Source of the DNA: Rhodobium gokarnense
GTDB lineage: Bacteria; Pseudomonadota; Alphaproteobacteria; Rhizobiales; Rhodobiaceae
DNA length: 64,000 nucleotides
NCBI RefSeq assembly: GCF_025961475.1
Contig: NZ_JAOQNS010000015.1
Location: forward strand, 24,002-88,001
Direction of reading: 5' to 3'
Part shown: positions 25,352-35,586 of the stretch, one piece after another
Layout of the letters: the number at the start of each line of letters is the position of its first letter
Numbering within the stretch: position 1 is the first letter of the stretch
Program-made: the position numbers and the translations under genes
Notes under the pieces: model-generated
What the model saw: the letters and a program-made list of their open reading frames with translations, nothing else
Database searches by the model: none
Told to the model about the DNA's origin: nothing

Positions 25352-26602
25352 TCAGTGGGCGACGGCGGCGGCGCCGTGTTCGGCGACCAGGTCGCCGGTG
25401 ACGAAGCGCTCCAGGGTGAAGGGCGCGGCAATGGCGTTGGGGGTGTCGTTGGCGACGAGGTCGGCAAAGGCGTGGCCCGAGCCCGGGGTCGCCTTCCAGC
25501 CGCCGGTGCCCCAGCCGCCATTGACGTAAAAGCCGCCGACCTCGGTCTTCGATATGATCGGGCTGGCGTCCGGGCAGACGTCGACGATGCCGCCCCACTG
25601 GCGCATCATCCGGAGCCTGGAGAAGATCGGGAACAGCTCGATGATCGCCGCCATCTGGTGCTCGATGATGTCGAGGGAGCCGCGCTGGGTGTAGGAGGTG
25701 TGGCCGTCGATGCCGGCGCCGATGACGAGCTCGCCCTTGTCGGACTGGGAGCAGTAGACGTGCACCGCGTTCGACATGACGACGCACGGATTGATCGGCT
25801 TCAGGGGTTCCGAGACCAGCGCCTGCAGCGGGTGGCTCTCGATCGGCAGGCGGACGCCGACCATGCCGGCGATGACGCTGGTGTGGCCGGCGGTGACGCT
25901 CGCCACCTTTTCCGTCCTGATGTCGCCGCGCGAGGTGCGCACGCCGGTGACCGCGCCGCGCTCGGTGAGGATTTCCGTCACCTCGCAGTTCTGGATGATG
26001 TCGACGCCGAGGGCATCGGCGGCGCGGGCATAGCCCCAGCAGACGGCGTCGTGGCGGTTGGTGCCGCCGCGCCGCTGCAGGGTGGCGCCGATGACCGGAT
26101 AGCGGATGTCCGGCGAGGTGTTGAGGATCGGGCAGAATTCCTTGATCTCTTTGGGGCCGAGATATTCCGCGTCGACGCCGTTCAGCCGGTTGGCCTCGAC
26201 CCGGCGCTTCAATTGCCGCGCCTCGTTGTCGTCATGGGCGAGGTTGAGCACGCCGCGGTGGCTCATCATGATGTTGTAGTTGAGCTCCTGGGAAAGGCCC
26301 TCCCAGAGCTGCAGCGCGTGCTCGTAGATCGCGGCGGAGGCGTCGTAGAGGTAGTTGGAGCGGATGATGGTGGTGTTGCGGCCGGAATTGCCGCCGCCGA
26401 TCCAGCCCTTTTCGACGACGGCGATGTTCTTCATGCCGTGCAGCTTGGCGAGGTAATAGGCTGTGGCGAGGCCATGGCCGCCGCCGCCGATGATGACGGC
26501 GTCATAGGACGGCTTGGGGTCGGGATCGCGCCAGGCCGGCGTCCAGCCCGTGTTGCCGCGTAGTCCCTCGCGGACAATGGAAAACAGCGAATAGTTGCCC
26601 AT
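25352..26602 (-). CDS. soxB: Sarcosine oxidase, beta subunit
   Basis: Predicted 416 aa flavoprotein of the DAO family. The N-terminal dinucleotide fold is [19 protein letters not shown], and [15 protein letters not shown] follows. His184 in [13 protein letters not shown] is at the position of the histidine that carries covalent FMN in characterised beta subunits. The C-terminal segment [22 protein letters not shown] closes the flavin site. It is the first gene of the soxBDAG operon, with a 458-base gap to the chemoreceptor gene in front of it. This set is the folate-linked sarcosine oxidase and is unrelated to the sulfur-oxidation Sox proteins of the same name. Confidence 0.96.
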   Translation of the reverse strand: MGNYSLFSIVREGLRGNTGWTPAWRDPDPKPSYDAVIIGGGGHGLATAYYLAKLHGMKNIAVVEKGWIGGGNSGRNTTIIRSNYLYDASAAIYEHALQLWEGLSQELNYNIMMSHRGVLNLAHDDNEARQLKRRVEANRLNGVDAEYLGPKEIKEFCPILNTSPDIRYPVIGATLQRRGGTNRHDAVCWGYARAADALGVDIIQNCEVTEILTERGAVTGVRTSRGDIRTEKVASVTAGHTSVIAGMVGVRLPIESHPLQALVSEPLKPINPCVVMSNAVHVYCSQSDKGELVIGAGIDGHTSYTQRGSLDIIEHQMAAIIELFPIFSRLRMMRQWGGIVDVCPDASPIISKTEVGGFYVNGGWGTGGWKATPGSGHAFADLVANDTPNAIAAPFTLERFVTGDLVAEHGAAAVAH

Positions 26603-26871
26603 CGCGCCGACCCCTGCTCATGCTGGAAGGCGCCGGCGGTCTCCGGCCCCTGTCGGTCATGACATTAACCGCAGGCGGCGTCCAGATCGATCCGGTTGCA
26701 GACATCGGCCTTTCTAATTGCGACATGCATTCAGCGGGTTTTCGGCGCCTTTTCGGCTGCGGCGCGTCGCCGCTGGCCCGCGATCGGGAATGCCGGACGA
26801 TGTCGCATCCGGATGCCGAGACGCGACCGAGTTTAGTAATCCAATGTATTCATGTGAGCCGATAAATGTAC
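26603..26871. other. Gene-free stretch between soxB and the first chemoreceptor gene
   Basis: The first part (26603-26790) is GC-rich and shows no convincing frame, repeat or promoter. From about 26830 the composition becomes clearly AT-rich and contains the regulatory-type motifs listed at 26872 and 26920. Divergent promoters for the sox operon and the chemoreceptor must lie in this gap. Confidence 0.5.
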
Positions 26872-26886
26872 TTAACATCTTGTTAT
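26872..26886 (+). promoter_or_regulatory. CtrA-like box upstream of chemoreceptor 1
   Basis: TTAACATCTTGTTAT fits TTAA-N7-TTAA with one mismatch (last A is T). It is 174 bases before the chosen start. Equivalent boxes precede the other two chemoreceptor genes at 30884 and 33349. Confidence 0.4.
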
Positions 26887-26919
26887 TGGTTCTTTGTGAC
26901 GATCTCTATATCGAGTCAC

Positions 26920-26941
26920 AGATATACTATCTAGTATATCT
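26920..26941. promoter_or_regulatory. 22-bp perfect palindrome in the chemoreceptor 1 promoter
   Basis: The arm AGATATACTA (26920-26929) is perfectly mirrored by TAGTATATCT (26932-26941) around TC. It is strongly AT-rich in a GC-rich genome and has no T run after it on the plus strand, so an operator is more likely than a terminator. Confidence 0.45.
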
Positions 26942-27060
26942 TGTCCCCGTAAGTCTCCCGGCGGCTCTGCCGGGCAGATCTTGAGATGGCGGTCCGCAGG
27001 CCGCTGTTCGCGCAACAACTCAACGCTGCCTTTCCGGGCGCGGATTCGGGACACTTCAAG

Positions 27061-29064
27061 ATGAAGAATTTCGCGATCTCCACCAAGGTCTTCGGCGGTT
27101 TCGCCATCGTCCTCATCCTGCTCATCGTCATCGGTGCGACAGGCGCCCTCAACCTCAACGCGGGCAACGACAGCTTCAAGCGCTACCGGGCGATCGCGCT
27201 GCAGACCAATCAGGCCGGCCGCGTGCAGGCAAACCTTCTGACGGCACGGCTGGCGGTGAAGAATTTCATCATCGCGCCGTCGCCGGAGAGCATTGCGGTC
27301 TTCAATGACCGCGCCGGCAAGACGCGCGAGTTCAACGACACCCTCGGCACGCTGGTTCACAGCGCGGAAAAAAAGCAGGTCGTCGGCGACGTTCGCGACA
27401 ATCTGGCGACATATGGCACGAACTTCGAAGAGGTCGTGCGGCTGCAGGCGGAACGGTCGGATCTGGTGATCAACACGCTCGATAAGGTCGGCCCGCAGAT
27501 GGAGCGCAAGCTCACCGAGATCATGGAAAGCGCCTATAGCGACAAGGACGTCATGGCCGCCTACCAGGCCGGCACCGTGCAGCGCAATCTGCTGCTGATG
27601 CGGCTCTATGTCGTCAAGTTCCTGCTGGAGAACAGCGAGGAGGCATATGCCCGGGTGCTGCAGGAATCGGTGGAGATGGCGAAGCACCACGAGGCGATGC
27701 TGGCCGAACTGCAGAATCCGGGGCGGCGCCAGCTTGCCGAAGAGGTCGGCGAGCTGCACGCCACCTATGAGGCCGCCTTCCGCAAGGTCCACGACACGAT
27801 CGGCACGCGCAACGACATCATCAAGAACCGCCTCGACGTCATCGGCCCGGCGATCGCCGGTTCGATGGAAGACCTGAAGCTCGCGATCAAGACCGAGCAG
27901 GACACGCTCGGACCGGAGGCCAGCATGGCGATGGACCGGGCGGTCATGATCACGATCGCGGTCGCGGTGGTCAGCATCCTGCTCGGCCTCGTTGCGGCCT
28001 GGGTGATCGGCACCGGCATCGCCCGGCCGATCCGGGCGATGACATCGGCCATGGGCCGGCTTGCCGGCGGCGACAAGGAGATCGACATTCCGGGCCTGGA
28101 CCGCAAGGACGAGGTCGGGTCGATGGCGGGTGCCGTCGAAGTGTTCCGGGAGAACATGATCAAGGCCGACGAGCTGGCGGCCCGCGAGGCGGCGGAACTG
28201 GCCGCCCGCGAAGAGCGCGCCCGGCATATCGAGGAGGTGACGCGGGCCTTCGACGCCGCGGTCTCCGGCCTCCTCGGCAGCCTTGCGAACGCTTCGGAGG
28301 AGATGAAAAGCACGGCCACGTCGATGTCCGAGATCGCCCACACCACCAACGACCGGGCGACGAGCGTCGCCAGCGCGGCGGAGGAGGCCTCGACCAATGT
28401 GCAGACCGTGTCGGCGGCGACCGAGGAGCTCTCAAGCTCCATCCACGAAATATCGCGCCAGGTGACGCAGTCCTCGCAGATCGCCGACAAGGCGGTGTCG
28501 CAGGCCGACACGACGGATGCGCAGGTGCAGCGCCTGGCCTCGGCCTCGCAGCACATCGGCGAGGTCATCGCACTGATTTCGGAGATTGCCGAGCAGACCA
28601 ACCTGTTGGCGCTGAATGCGACCATCGAAGCGGCGCGGGCGGGCGAGACCGGCAAGGGCTTTGCCGTGGTCGCCGCGGAGGTCAAGACGCTTGCCGGTCA
28701 GACGGCGAAGGCGACGGACGACATCCGCAAGCAGATCAGCGACATCCAGCTCGAAACGGAGGAGGCCGTCGCGGCCATCCAGCAGATCGGCGCGACGATC
28801 AAGGACATGAACGAGATCGCGCTCGGCATCTCCTCGGCCGTGGAAGAGCAGAATGCGGCGACGAACGAGATCGCCCGCAATGTGGAGCAGGCCGCCATCG
28901 GCACCCGCGAGGTGTCGTCGAACATCCTGGAAGTGACCCGCTCGGCCGGGCAGACCGGGGCGGCGGCAACGCAGGTTACCGGCGTTGCCGGCGATCTCGG
29001 CTCCAAGTCGGATCAGTTGCGCGCCGAGGTCGAGACCTTCCTGAAGACCGTGCGCGCCGCATAG
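27061..29064 (+). CDS. Methyl-accepting chemotaxis protein 1
   Basis: Predicted 667 aa. A cytoplasmic leader of about 10 residues, membrane helix 1 ([20 protein letters not shown]), a helical periplasmic sensor of about 250 residues (size of a helical bimodular, HBM-type, domain), helix 2 ([20 protein letters not shown]), HAMP with [21 protein letters not shown], and a signalling domain with [20 protein letters not shown] at the tip. It ends TFLKTVRAA, with no CheR-binding NWETF-type pentapeptide. The ATG at 27061 aligns with the two paralogues; an ATG at 26986 in frame would add 25 residues. Ligand unknown. Confidence 0.92.
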   Translation: MKNFAISTKVFGGFAIVLILLIVIGATGALNLNAGNDSFKRYRAIALQTNQAGRVQANLLTARLAVKNFIIAPSPESIAVFNDRAGKTREFNDTLGTLVHSAEKKQVVGDVRDNLATYGTNFEEVVRLQAERSDLVINTLDKVGPQMERKLTEIMESAYSDKDVMAAYQAGTVQRNLLLMRLYVVKFLLENSEEAYARVLQESVEMAKHHEAMLAELQNPGRRQLAEEVGELHATYEAAFRKVHDTIGTRNDIIKNRLDVIGPAIAGSMEDLKLAIKTEQDTLGPEASMAMDRAVMITIAVAVVSILLGLVAAWVIGTGIARPIRAMTSAMGRLAGGDKEIDIPGLDRKDEVGSMAGAVEVFRENMIKADELAAREAAELAAREERARHIEEVTRAFDAAVSGLLGSLANASEEMKSTATSMSEIAHTTNDRATSVASAAEEASTNVQTVSAATEELSSSIHEISRQVTQSSQIADKAVSQADTTDAQVQRLASASQHIGEVIALISEIAEQTNLLALNATIEAARAGETGKGFAVVAAEVKTLAGQTAKATDDIRKQISDIQLETEEAVAAIQQIGATIKDMNEIALGISSAVEEQNAATNEIARNVEQAAIGTREVSSNILEVTRSAGQTGAAATQVTGVAGDLGSKSDQLRAEVETFLKTVRAA

Positions 29065-29087
29065 CGCGGCGCGACCGGAGGCGCCGG

Positions 29088-30131
29088 TCAATATATGGCG
29101 TTGAAGAGCAGCCCGAGGCCGAGCGAGCCGACGAGCGCAAAGCCGAGATAGGCGGCGAACACCGGAGGGCGGGCGAGCGCATAGACGGCGACCGCCGCCG
29201 GGATCGAGGTGACGCCGCCGGCCAGCATGAAGGCCATGCCGGCGCCGGGCGCCATGCCCTGGTCGATGAGGCCACCGACCAGCGGCAGGGCGGCGTAGCC
29301 GTTGAGATAGGCGGGCACGCCGACGAGGGTGGCGATGACGACCGGCAGAACGCTCTCGCCGCCGACGAGGCCGACGACGGTGTCGGCCGGGATGTAGGCG
29401 ACCATCAGGCTTTCCAGGAAGAAGGCGAGCGCCAGCCATTTGCCGAGGAAATTGAGGTTGAAGAGGGCGTTGGTGCGGAATTTCTCGCGCCGGTCCCTCT
29501 CCTGCCAGAAGCGCCAGACGACGGGTTGCGGCGCGCGCACGACCCTTGCGCTGCAGCCGCCATTGCCGACGCCTTCGCGCAAGGGGTTCTGGAGCGCGCC
29601 GGCGGAGAGCAGCGCCCAGGTGCCGAAGCCGCCGAGAAGGCCGATGGCGACGGCGGCAAAGGTCTTGTAGACGGCAAAGCCGGTCCCCAGCGTACCGACG
29701 GTCAACACGAACATGGAGGGATCCATGATCGGCGAGGCGAGCCAGAAGGCCATCACCGCCGGCAGCGGCACGCCCATGGCCAGAAGCGCGGCGATCAGCG
29801 GGATGACGCCGCAGGAGCAGAAGGGCGAGAGCGCGCCCATCAGCGCTGCGGCAAGGATCATCCAGGCGGGCTGGCCGGAAAAGGCGCGGGCGATCAGATT
29901 GTCGGCGCCGGAGGCCTTGGCAAAGGCGGCAACGCCGATGGAAAGGGCGAGGAAGACGGCGACGCCGAGCAGCGCATCGGCGGTGAAGCGAAGCGAGCGG
30001 GCGGCCTGGTCGCTGTCGATGAGGGCAAGCAGGGCGAGCGCAGCGGCCAGCACCAGCCAGACCCTGTCGATGTGGGGCAAGCGGGCGAGGGGACCGTGGG
30101 GACGGCGGACGGTTTCGGTGCCATTGGACAT
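29088..30131 (-). CDS. Permease of the ArsP/UPF0718 (DUF318) family
   Basis: Predicted 347 aa with eight or more membrane helices. The diagnostic segment LSPFCSCGVIPLIAALLAMGVPLPAVMAFWLASPIMDP is the conserved CSCG region of this permease family, and the second half repeats a similar pattern (VGVPAYLNGYAALPLVGGLIDQGM). ArsP members export organoarsenicals such as methylarsenite and use the cysteine pair; other members have no known substrate. It is followed by convergence with chemoreceptor 1 (23-base gap) and preceded by an ArsR-type regulator on the same strand (57-base gap), which supports a metalloid-related role. Substrate is inference. Confidence 0.78.
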   Translation of the reverse strand: MSNGTETVRRPHGPLARLPHIDRVWLVLAAALALLALIDSDQAARSLRFTADALLGVAVFLALSIGVAAFAKASGADNLIARAFSGQPAWMILAAALMGALSPFCSCGVIPLIAALLAMGVPLPAVMAFWLASPIMDPSMFVLTVGTLGTGFAVYKTFAAVAIGLLGGFGTWALLSAGALQNPLREGVGNGGCSARVVRAPQPVVWRFWQERDRREKFRTNALFNLNFLGKWLALAFFLESLMVAYIPADTVVGLVGGESVLPVVIATLVGVPAYLNGYAALPLVGGLIDQGMAPGAGMAFMLAGGVTSIPAAVAVYALARPPVFAAYLGFALVGSLGLGLLFNAIY

Positions 30132-30188
30132 TTTCTGTCTCCGGTCGGGCTCCGCCTTTGAGCGGAGAAATGACGGGCAGCGTCGCCG

Positions 30189-30527
30189 TCAGGCGACGTC
30201 GTCGGATCTGGTGTCGGCGTCGTCCACATCGAAGCCGCGGCAGCAGGCTTCGAACAGGAAGTCGCCGAGGCCGCGAAGCCGATCGAAATGCGCCGTGGTG
30301 CGGACCTCGCGCCCGGCCTTTTGCTGGGTGACCAGGCCGGCGCGGGCGAGTGTTGCCAAATGGTGGGCGAGCGTCGAGGCCGGCACCTTCAGCCGCTCCT
30401 GGATCGCGCCGACCGCAAGGCCGCCCGGGCCGGCCCTGACGAGCAGGCGGACAAGACGGAGCCGTGTGCGGTTGCCGAGGGCGGCAAAGGCGTCGGCGGC
30501 GTTCTTTTCGGAATAATCGGCGGGCAT
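30189..30527 (-). CDS. ArsR family winged-helix regulator
   Basis: Predicted 112 aa. The winged helix-turn-helix region is AFAALGNRTRLRLVRLLVRAG, then AIQERLKVPASTLAHHLATLARAGLVTQQKAGREV. A cysteine pair at the C-terminal end (FEACCRGFDVDD) could bind As(III) or another thiophilic metal, as C-terminal cysteines do in some ArsR proteins. It is upstream of and in the same direction as the ArsP-like permease, so autoregulation of the pair is likely. The ATG at 30527 gives the normal family length; the frame stays open further upstream without family similarity. Confidence 0.85.
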   Translation of the reverse strand: MPADYSEKNAADAFAALGNRTRLRLVRLLVRAGPGGLAVGAIQERLKVPASTLAHHLATLARAGLVTQQKAGREVRTTAHFDRLRGLGDFLFEACCRGFDVDDADTRSDDVA

Positions 30528-30883
30528 GGGACGGTCCGAAAACGGGAGGCCGGGCCACGACAGCGTGGCGGTCTCGGTGTGAAAGAACGATATCACTAGT
30601 TTTCTGGTTATGTCGAGTGATTCGTTTCGAGGCTGCCATCTGTCAATGTATGCAATGCATATATGTGAATGCGTCGAGCTGTCGCAGGGGCGTCGCGGCC
30701 CGCGCAACAGGATCGGACGCCGTCGCGGGTGACCGGGCCTGTCTTCACCGCGACCCACGCCCGGACAGATATCATCATCAAATCAATTCATTAATGCCGT
30801 TCACGCGGTGCGATTGGCAGTGATGTCCGGCGGCTGATCGGCGCCCGCGGGCCCAAGCCCACCGCCTGATATTAAATACGTAG
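30528..30883. other. Gene-free stretch upstream of the ArsR gene
   Basis: No convincing frame is seen. A 13-bp palindrome, TATGCAATGCATA at 30649-30661, is centred about 125 bases upstream of the ArsR start and could be an operator, though it is farther away than usual. The segment 30770-30800 is AT-rich. Divergent promoters for the arsR unit and chemoreceptor 2 must lie here. Confidence 0.4.
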
Positions 30884-30898
30884 TTAACGGTTCATTAT
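30884..30898 (+). promoter_or_regulatory. CtrA-like box upstream of chemoreceptor 2
   Basis: TTAACGGTTCATTAT fits TTAA-N7-TTAA with one mismatch, exactly as at chemoreceptor 1. It lies 100 bases before the ATG at 30999. Confidence 0.4.
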
Positions 30899-30998
30899 CC
30901 ATTCGGAGCGATTGTTACTACGCAGTTTTAGCAGGCGGAAGAAGGCCCGAATTCTGCACACGCCAAGCGAAGCGGTTGGGACCCCGTTTTTGAGTTAG

Positions 30999-33059
30999 AT
31001 GCCCAACAAAATAAACAACCGGCCACCTCTCAAACCCAAGCGAGATAACAAGGTGCTCAAGAACCTCAAGATTTCCACCAAGGTCTTTGGCGGATTCGCC
31101 ATCGTCCTTGCCCTTCTCGTCCTGATCAGCCTGACCGGCGCCATCAACCTCATGGACGGCAACGACAGCTTCAAGCGCTATCGCCACATTGCGCTGCAGA
31201 CGGCGCAGGCGGGCCAGGTGCAGGCCAACCTCCTGGAATCGCGGGTCGCGGTTCTCAACTTCCTGCGCAACGCGTCGCAGGAAAACATCGCCGCCGTGAA
31301 GGAGCGGGCAGAGCGGACACTGGCCCTCAACGAGGAGTTCGACACCCTCGTCAACAGCGATGACAAGAAGAAGCTCATCGCCGCCACCGGGACCGATCTC
31401 ACCACCTACCTGGCCGCCTTCCAGGACATGACCAAGTACCAGGCGACGCGCGACGACCTCTTGAACAATGTGCTGAACGTCAAGGGTCCGCAGATGGAGC
31501 GCAACCTGACCAAGATCATGCAGAGCGCCTATCAGGACAACGATGCCGGGGCGGCCTACCATGCGGCGGCCGTGCAGCGAAATCTCCTCCTGATGCGGCT
31601 CTATCTCCTCAAGTTCATCGAGAGCAACGACGCGGCGGCCTATGAGCGCACGGTCGCGGAATCTGCCGAGACGACCAAGAACCTGCAATCCCTTCTCGGC
31701 GAGCTGCAGAATCCGATGCGGCGGCGCCTCGCCACCGAGGTTGTGGAGCTGCACTCGGCCTATGAGGAGGCCTTCAAGGGCATGCATGCGGCGATCCTTC
31801 AGCGCAACGCGCTGGTCAACGACCGCCTCAATACGATCGGCCCGAAGGTCGCCGCCGAGATGGACAAGCTGAAGCTCGACATCAAGAACGAGCAGGAAAC
31901 CCTCGGTCCGGCGGCCAGCCAGGCGATGGAGACCGCCGTTTACGTCGCCGCCGGCGTGGCGCTGGTCGGCGTCGTCCTCGGCATCCTCGCCGCCTGGTTC
32001 ATCGGCATCGGCATCTCCCGCCCAATCAGCGCCATGACCGACGTCATGCGCAAGCTCGCCGACGGCGACAAGACTGTCGATATCCCGGGTCTCGACCGCA
32101 AGGACGAGGTCGGGTCGATGGCCGGCGCCGTCGAAGTGTTCAAGGAAAACATGATCAAGGCCGACCAACTGGCCGCCAGCCAGGCCGAGGAGCGCAAGGC
32201 CCGCGAGGAGCGCGCCCGCAAGATCGAGGACCTGACCAAGGGCTTCGATTCCAACGTCTCGGAGCTGCTGCAGGCGCTGAGTGCGGCGGCCAACGAGATG
32301 GAGAACACGGCGTCCTCCATGTCGGAAATCGCCAACGGCACCAACCAGCGGGCAACGACGGTCGCCAGCGCCGCGGAGGAAGCCTCCACCAACGTGCAGA
32401 CCGTGTCGTCGGCGACCGAGGAGCTCTCCTCCTCGATCCAGGAGATCGCCCGCCAGGTGGCCCAGTCCTCGCAGATCGCCGAGAAGGCCGTCCAGCAGGC
32501 CGACCACACCGACGGTCAGGTGCAGAATCTCGCCGAGGCCGCACAGCGGATCGGCGAGGTCGTCAGCCTGATTTCCGAGATCGCGGAACAGACCAATCTC
32601 CTCGCCCTTAACGCCACGATCGAGGCGGCCCGGGCCGGCGAGACCGGCAAGGGGTTCGCGGTGGTCGCGGCCGAGGTCAAGGAACTGGCCAGCCAGACCG
32701 CCAAGGCGACCGACGACATCCGCGCCCAGATCCTCGGCATCCAGACCGAGACCCAGGATGCCGTCGCCGCGATCCAGCAGATCGGTTCCACGATCAAGGA
32801 CATGAACCAGATCACGGTCGGCATCGCCTCGGCGATGGAAGAGCAGAACGCGGCGACCGACGAGATCGCCCGCAATGTGGAGCAGGCCGCGATCGGCACC
32901 CAGGAGGTCTCCTCCAACATCGTCCAGGTGACCCATGCGGCCGGCGAGACCGGCGCGGCGGCGACCCAGGTCACTGGTGTCGCCGGCGACCTCAACGCCA
33001 AGTCGCTGCAGTTGAAGTCGGAAGTGGAGCAGTTCCTGGCCGGCGTCCGCGCCGCCTGA
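30999..33059 (+). CDS. Methyl-accepting chemotaxis protein 2
   Basis: Predicted 686 aa from the ATG at 30999, or 668 aa from a GTG at 31053 that would match the paralogues better; the ATG adds a basic leader (PLKPKRDNK). Architecture equals that of chemoreceptor 1: helix 1 after [17 protein letters not shown], a helical sensor of about 250 residues, helix 2 ([20 protein letters not shown]), HAMP, and a signalling domain with the same hairpin tip. The end is FLAGVRAA. The signalling half is almost identical to chemoreceptor 3 while the sensor domains differ, so the paralogues should signal to the same Che pathway with different inputs. A terminator follows. Confidence 0.92.
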   Translation: MPNKINNRPPLKPKRDNKVLKNLKISTKVFGGFAIVLALLVLISLTGAINLMDGNDSFKRYRHIALQTAQAGQVQANLLESRVAVLNFLRNASQENIAAVKERAERTLALNEEFDTLVNSDDKKKLIAATGTDLTTYLAAFQDMTKYQATRDDLLNNVLNVKGPQMERNLTKIMQSAYQDNDAGAAYHAAAVQRNLLLMRLYLLKFIESNDAAAYERTVAESAETTKNLQSLLGELQNPMRRRLATEVVELHSAYEEAFKGMHAAILQRNALVNDRLNTIGPKVAAEMDKLKLDIKNEQETLGPAASQAMETAVYVAAGVALVGVVLGILAAWFIGIGISRPISAMTDVMRKLADGDKTVDIPGLDRKDEVGSMAGAVEVFKENMIKADQLAASQAEERKAREERARKIEDLTKGFDSNVSELLQALSAAANEMENTASSMSEIANGTNQRATTVASAAEEASTNVQTVSSATEELSSSIQEIARQVAQSSQIAEKAVQQADHTDGQVQNLAEAAQRIGEVVSLISEIAEQTNLLALNATIEAARAGETGKGFAVVAAEVKELASQTAKATDDIRAQILGIQTETQDAVAAIQQIGSTIKDMNQITVGIASAMEEQNAATDEIARNVEQAAIGTQEVSSNIVQVTHAAGETGAAATQVTGVAGDLNAKSLQLKSEVEQFLAGVRAA

Positions 33060-33088
33060 TCGACGCGCCGGAAAAAGAGAATGCGACG

Positions 33089-33120
33089 CCGGGCGGGGCT
33101 TCCCCGCCCGGTTTTCTTTT
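33089..33120 (+). terminator. Intrinsic terminator after chemoreceptor 2
   Basis: CCGGGCGGGG at 33089-33098 and CCCCGCCCGG at 33102-33111 form a perfect 10-bp stem with a three-base loop, followed by TTTTCTTTT. Confidence 0.9.
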
Positions 33121-33348
33121 CGCCGGAGGGAGCTGCGTCCATGGCGTCTTCCCCTGGACAGGACGGCGAACTGAGTCGCCGGTTTTCGGGGATGTCGCGG
33201 TCGCGCCCTGGTTGCGAGGGTGTGCGATGCCTATTTTCGCGCCCCTCTTAACATTTTTTTTAGGCGGTACTTTTTGGTTTTTCCTGAATGATTTCCGACC
33301 ATCGATCGCTGAAATCGACTACTTCGGAGCGCACGGTAAAGTTTATCG
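33121..33348. other. Gene-free leader region before chemoreceptor 3
   Basis: No frame, repeat or RNA gene is recognised. A run of T residues interrupted once lies near 33251-33262 without a stem, and the composition falls to AT-rich from about 33240, as in front of the other two chemoreceptor genes. Confidence 0.4.
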
Positions 33349-33363
33349 TTAACGTCCCGTTAA
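33349..33363 (+). promoter_or_regulatory. CtrA-like box upstream of chemoreceptor 3
   Basis: TTAACGTCCCGTTAA is an exact match to TTAA-N7-TTAA, the full CtrA site of alphaproteobacteria, and is followed by CC as in the common TTAACC half-site. It is 107 bases before the ATG at 33470. Confidence 0.55.
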
Positions 33364-33469
33364 CCGTGTTTTTCCAGAACGGATATGTCGTCGGCAAGTC
33401 TTTTCTGTGTATAAAATCAAATACGCAGTAATAAAAATCGCGAAGTCATGCGATCTGCCGACACGTCGA

Positions 33470-35503
33470 ATGCACACGCCAACCGGGACATTTGCCGTGT
33501 TCAAGAACTTCAGGATCTCAACCAAGGTCTTCGGCGGATTTGCCGTTGTTCTAGCCTTTCTCCTACTGATCAGCCTCACCGCCGGTTTCAGCCTGCTGCA
33601 AAGCAATGACGGGTTCCGGCGCTATCGGCACATCACCGATCAGACGACGCATGCCGGTGCGGTCCGGGACAATCTCCTGGAAACCCAGCTCTGGGCGCTG
33701 CGCTATCTGGAAGATCCGTCGGAGGAACGGCTCACCAATGCCCGCAAGCGGGCGGAGGAGACGGTCCGGCTCGTCGATGCGTTCGACGATCTCGTCAACA
33801 GCGCTTCGAAGGTTGCGATCATCACCGCGGCGAAGACCGAACTGAAAGCCTTTCTGGAGGGCTTTGAGGAGGCGGTACGGCTGCAGCAGCGGCGCGAGGA
33901 CCTGGTTCGCAACACGCTCTACGACGTCGGGCCGAAGATCGAAGACCAGCTCACGGAGATCGCGCGGCAGGTCCGGGTGGACCAGGACGGCAATGCCGCG
34001 TTCCTGGCCGACGAGGTTCGCCGGCACCTGATGTCGATGCGCCTCAACGTGGCAAAATTCCTGAACGACAACGAGCAGGCCTCCTTTGACGGTGCAATGC
34101 GGGAGGCGGCTGCCGCGCGCGAGGTTTCGGACCGGCTGATGTCGACGCTTGGGATCCCGGCGCGGCGCGAGCAGGTCCGGCAGGTCGCGGCCCTGCAGAC
34201 GAGCTACGAGACGGCCTTCAAGGAGGTGCACGAGACTGCCATGGCCCGCAACGCGATCGTGGGCGACACGCTCAATACGATCGGCCCGAAGATCGCTTCG
34301 GACATGGAAGAGCTGAAGACGGCGATCGAGACCGAGCAGGACACGATCGGCCCGGAAACCAGCCGGATGATGGAAAACGCGGTCTACATCACGGCCGCCG
34401 TCGGGACGATCAGCGTCGTCCTCGGCCTCATTTCCGCGTGGCTCATCGGCACCGGGATCTCCCGGCCGATCACCGCGATCACCGGCGTCATGCGCACGCT
34501 CGCCGACGGCGACAAGACCGTCGAGATCCCGGGTCTCGACCGCAAGGACGAGGTCGGATCGATGGCTGGCGCGGTGGAGGTGTTCAAGGAGAACATGATC
34601 CGGAACGAGGAGATGGCCGCCCGCGAGATGGAAGCAATGAAGGTCCGCGAGAAACGGGCCAAGGAGATCGAGGAGATGACCTCGAACTTCGACCGCAACG
34701 TCTCCGAACTCCTGCAATCGCTGAGCGCAGCCTCGACGGAAATGGAGAACACAGCCGCCTCCATGTCGGAAATCGCCAACGGCACCAACCAGCGGGCGAC
34801 CACTGTCGCCAGCGCGGCGGAGGAAGCCTCGACCAATGTGCAGACGGTGTCGTCGGCGACCGAGGAACTCTCCTCCTCGATCCAGGAAATCGTCCGCCAG
34901 GTGGCCGAATCGTCCCAGATTGCCGAACGGGCGGTGAAGCAGGCCGACCATACCGACGGCCAGGTGCAGAATCTCGCCGAGGCCGCGCAGCGGATCGGCG
35001 AGGTGGTCAGCCTGATCTCGGAAATCGCCGAACAGACCAACCTCCTGGCGCTGAACGCCACCATCGAGGCGGCCCGGGCCGGGGAGACCGGCAAGGGCTT
35101 TGCCGTGGTCGCCGCCGAGGTCAAGGAACTGGCCAACCAGACCTCCAAGGCGACGGACGACATCCGCGCCCAGATCCTCAGCATCCAGACGGAGACCGAG
35201 GAGGCCGTCGGCGCGATCCAGCAGATCGAGGCGACCATCCAGGAGATGAACCAGATCACCACCGGCATTGCCTCGGCGATGGAACAGCAGAATGCGGCAA
35301 CGGAGGAGATCGCCCGCAACGTGGAACAGGCCGCGATCGGCACGCGGGAGGTTTCCTCCAACATCGTGGAGGTGACCCATGCCGCCGGTGAGACCGGCGC
35401 GGCGGCGACCCAGGTGACCGGCGTTGCCGGCGACCTCAACGCCAAGTCGCTGCAGTTGAAGGCCGAGGTGGAACAGTTCCTGCGGGGCGTTCGCGCCGCC
35501 TGA
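33470..35503 (+). CDS. Methyl-accepting chemotaxis protein 3
   Basis: Predicted 677 aa. After a short leader come helix 1 ([23 protein letters not shown]), a helical sensor of about 250 residues with a more divergent sequence than the other two, helix 2 ([22 protein letters not shown]), HAMP with [21 protein letters not shown], and the signalling domain with [20 protein letters not shown]. The end is FLRGVRAA. The ATG at 33470 is chosen; a GTG at 33497 would match the shortest paralogue N-terminus. From the HAMP domain onward it is nearly the same as chemoreceptor 2. It converges on fhs and has its own terminator. Confidence 0.92.
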   Translation: MHTPTGTFAVFKNFRISTKVFGGFAVVLAFLLLISLTAGFSLLQSNDGFRRYRHITDQTTHAGAVRDNLLETQLWALRYLEDPSEERLTNARKRAEETVRLVDAFDDLVNSASKVAIITAAKTELKAFLEGFEEAVRLQQRREDLVRNTLYDVGPKIEDQLTEIARQVRVDQDGNAAFLADEVRRHLMSMRLNVAKFLNDNEQASFDGAMREAAAAREVSDRLMSTLGIPARREQVRQVAALQTSYETAFKEVHETAMARNAIVGDTLNTIGPKIASDMEELKTAIETEQDTIGPETSRMMENAVYITAAVGTISVVLGLISAWLIGTGISRPITAITGVMRTLADGDKTVEIPGLDRKDEVGSMAGAVEVFKENMIRNEEMAAREMEAMKVREKRAKEIEEMTSNFDRNVSELLQSLSAASTEMENTAASMSEIANGTNQRATTVASAAEEASTNVQTVSSATEELSSSIQEIVRQVAESSQIAERAVKQADHTDGQVQNLAEAAQRIGEVVSLISEIAEQTNLLALNATIEAARAGETGKGFAVVAAEVKELANQTSKATDDIRAQILSIQTETEEAVGAIQQIEATIQEMNQITTGIASAMEQQNAATEEIARNVEQAAIGTREVSSNIVEVTHAAGETGAAATQVTGVAGDLNAKSLQLKAEVEQFLRGVRAA

Positions 35504-35536
35504 TTTGCGGTTGCGACAGCCTCGACACCGATCAAG

Positions 35537-35563
35537 CCGGGCGGGGATTTCCCGCCCGGTTTT
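35537..35563 (+). terminator. Intrinsic terminator after chemoreceptor 3
   Basis: CCGGGCGGG at 35537-35545 pairs with CCCGCCCGG at 35551-35559, then TTTT. The stem is almost the same sequence as the terminator of chemoreceptor 2, which supports duplication of the gene together with its 3' end. Confidence 0.8.
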
Positions 35564-35586
35564 CGTTCGGCCGCCTGCCCGCAGGG

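Noticed and set aside
21344..26602. Sulfur-oxidation Sox cluster
   Set aside because: The gene names coincide, but the proteins are the folate-dependent sarcosine oxidase subunits (covalent-FMN histidine, GcvT-like domain).
35537..35563. Terminator serving fhs as well
   Set aside because: On the minus strand the hairpin is followed by a G/C-rich sequence without a T run, so it is assigned only to chemoreceptor 3.
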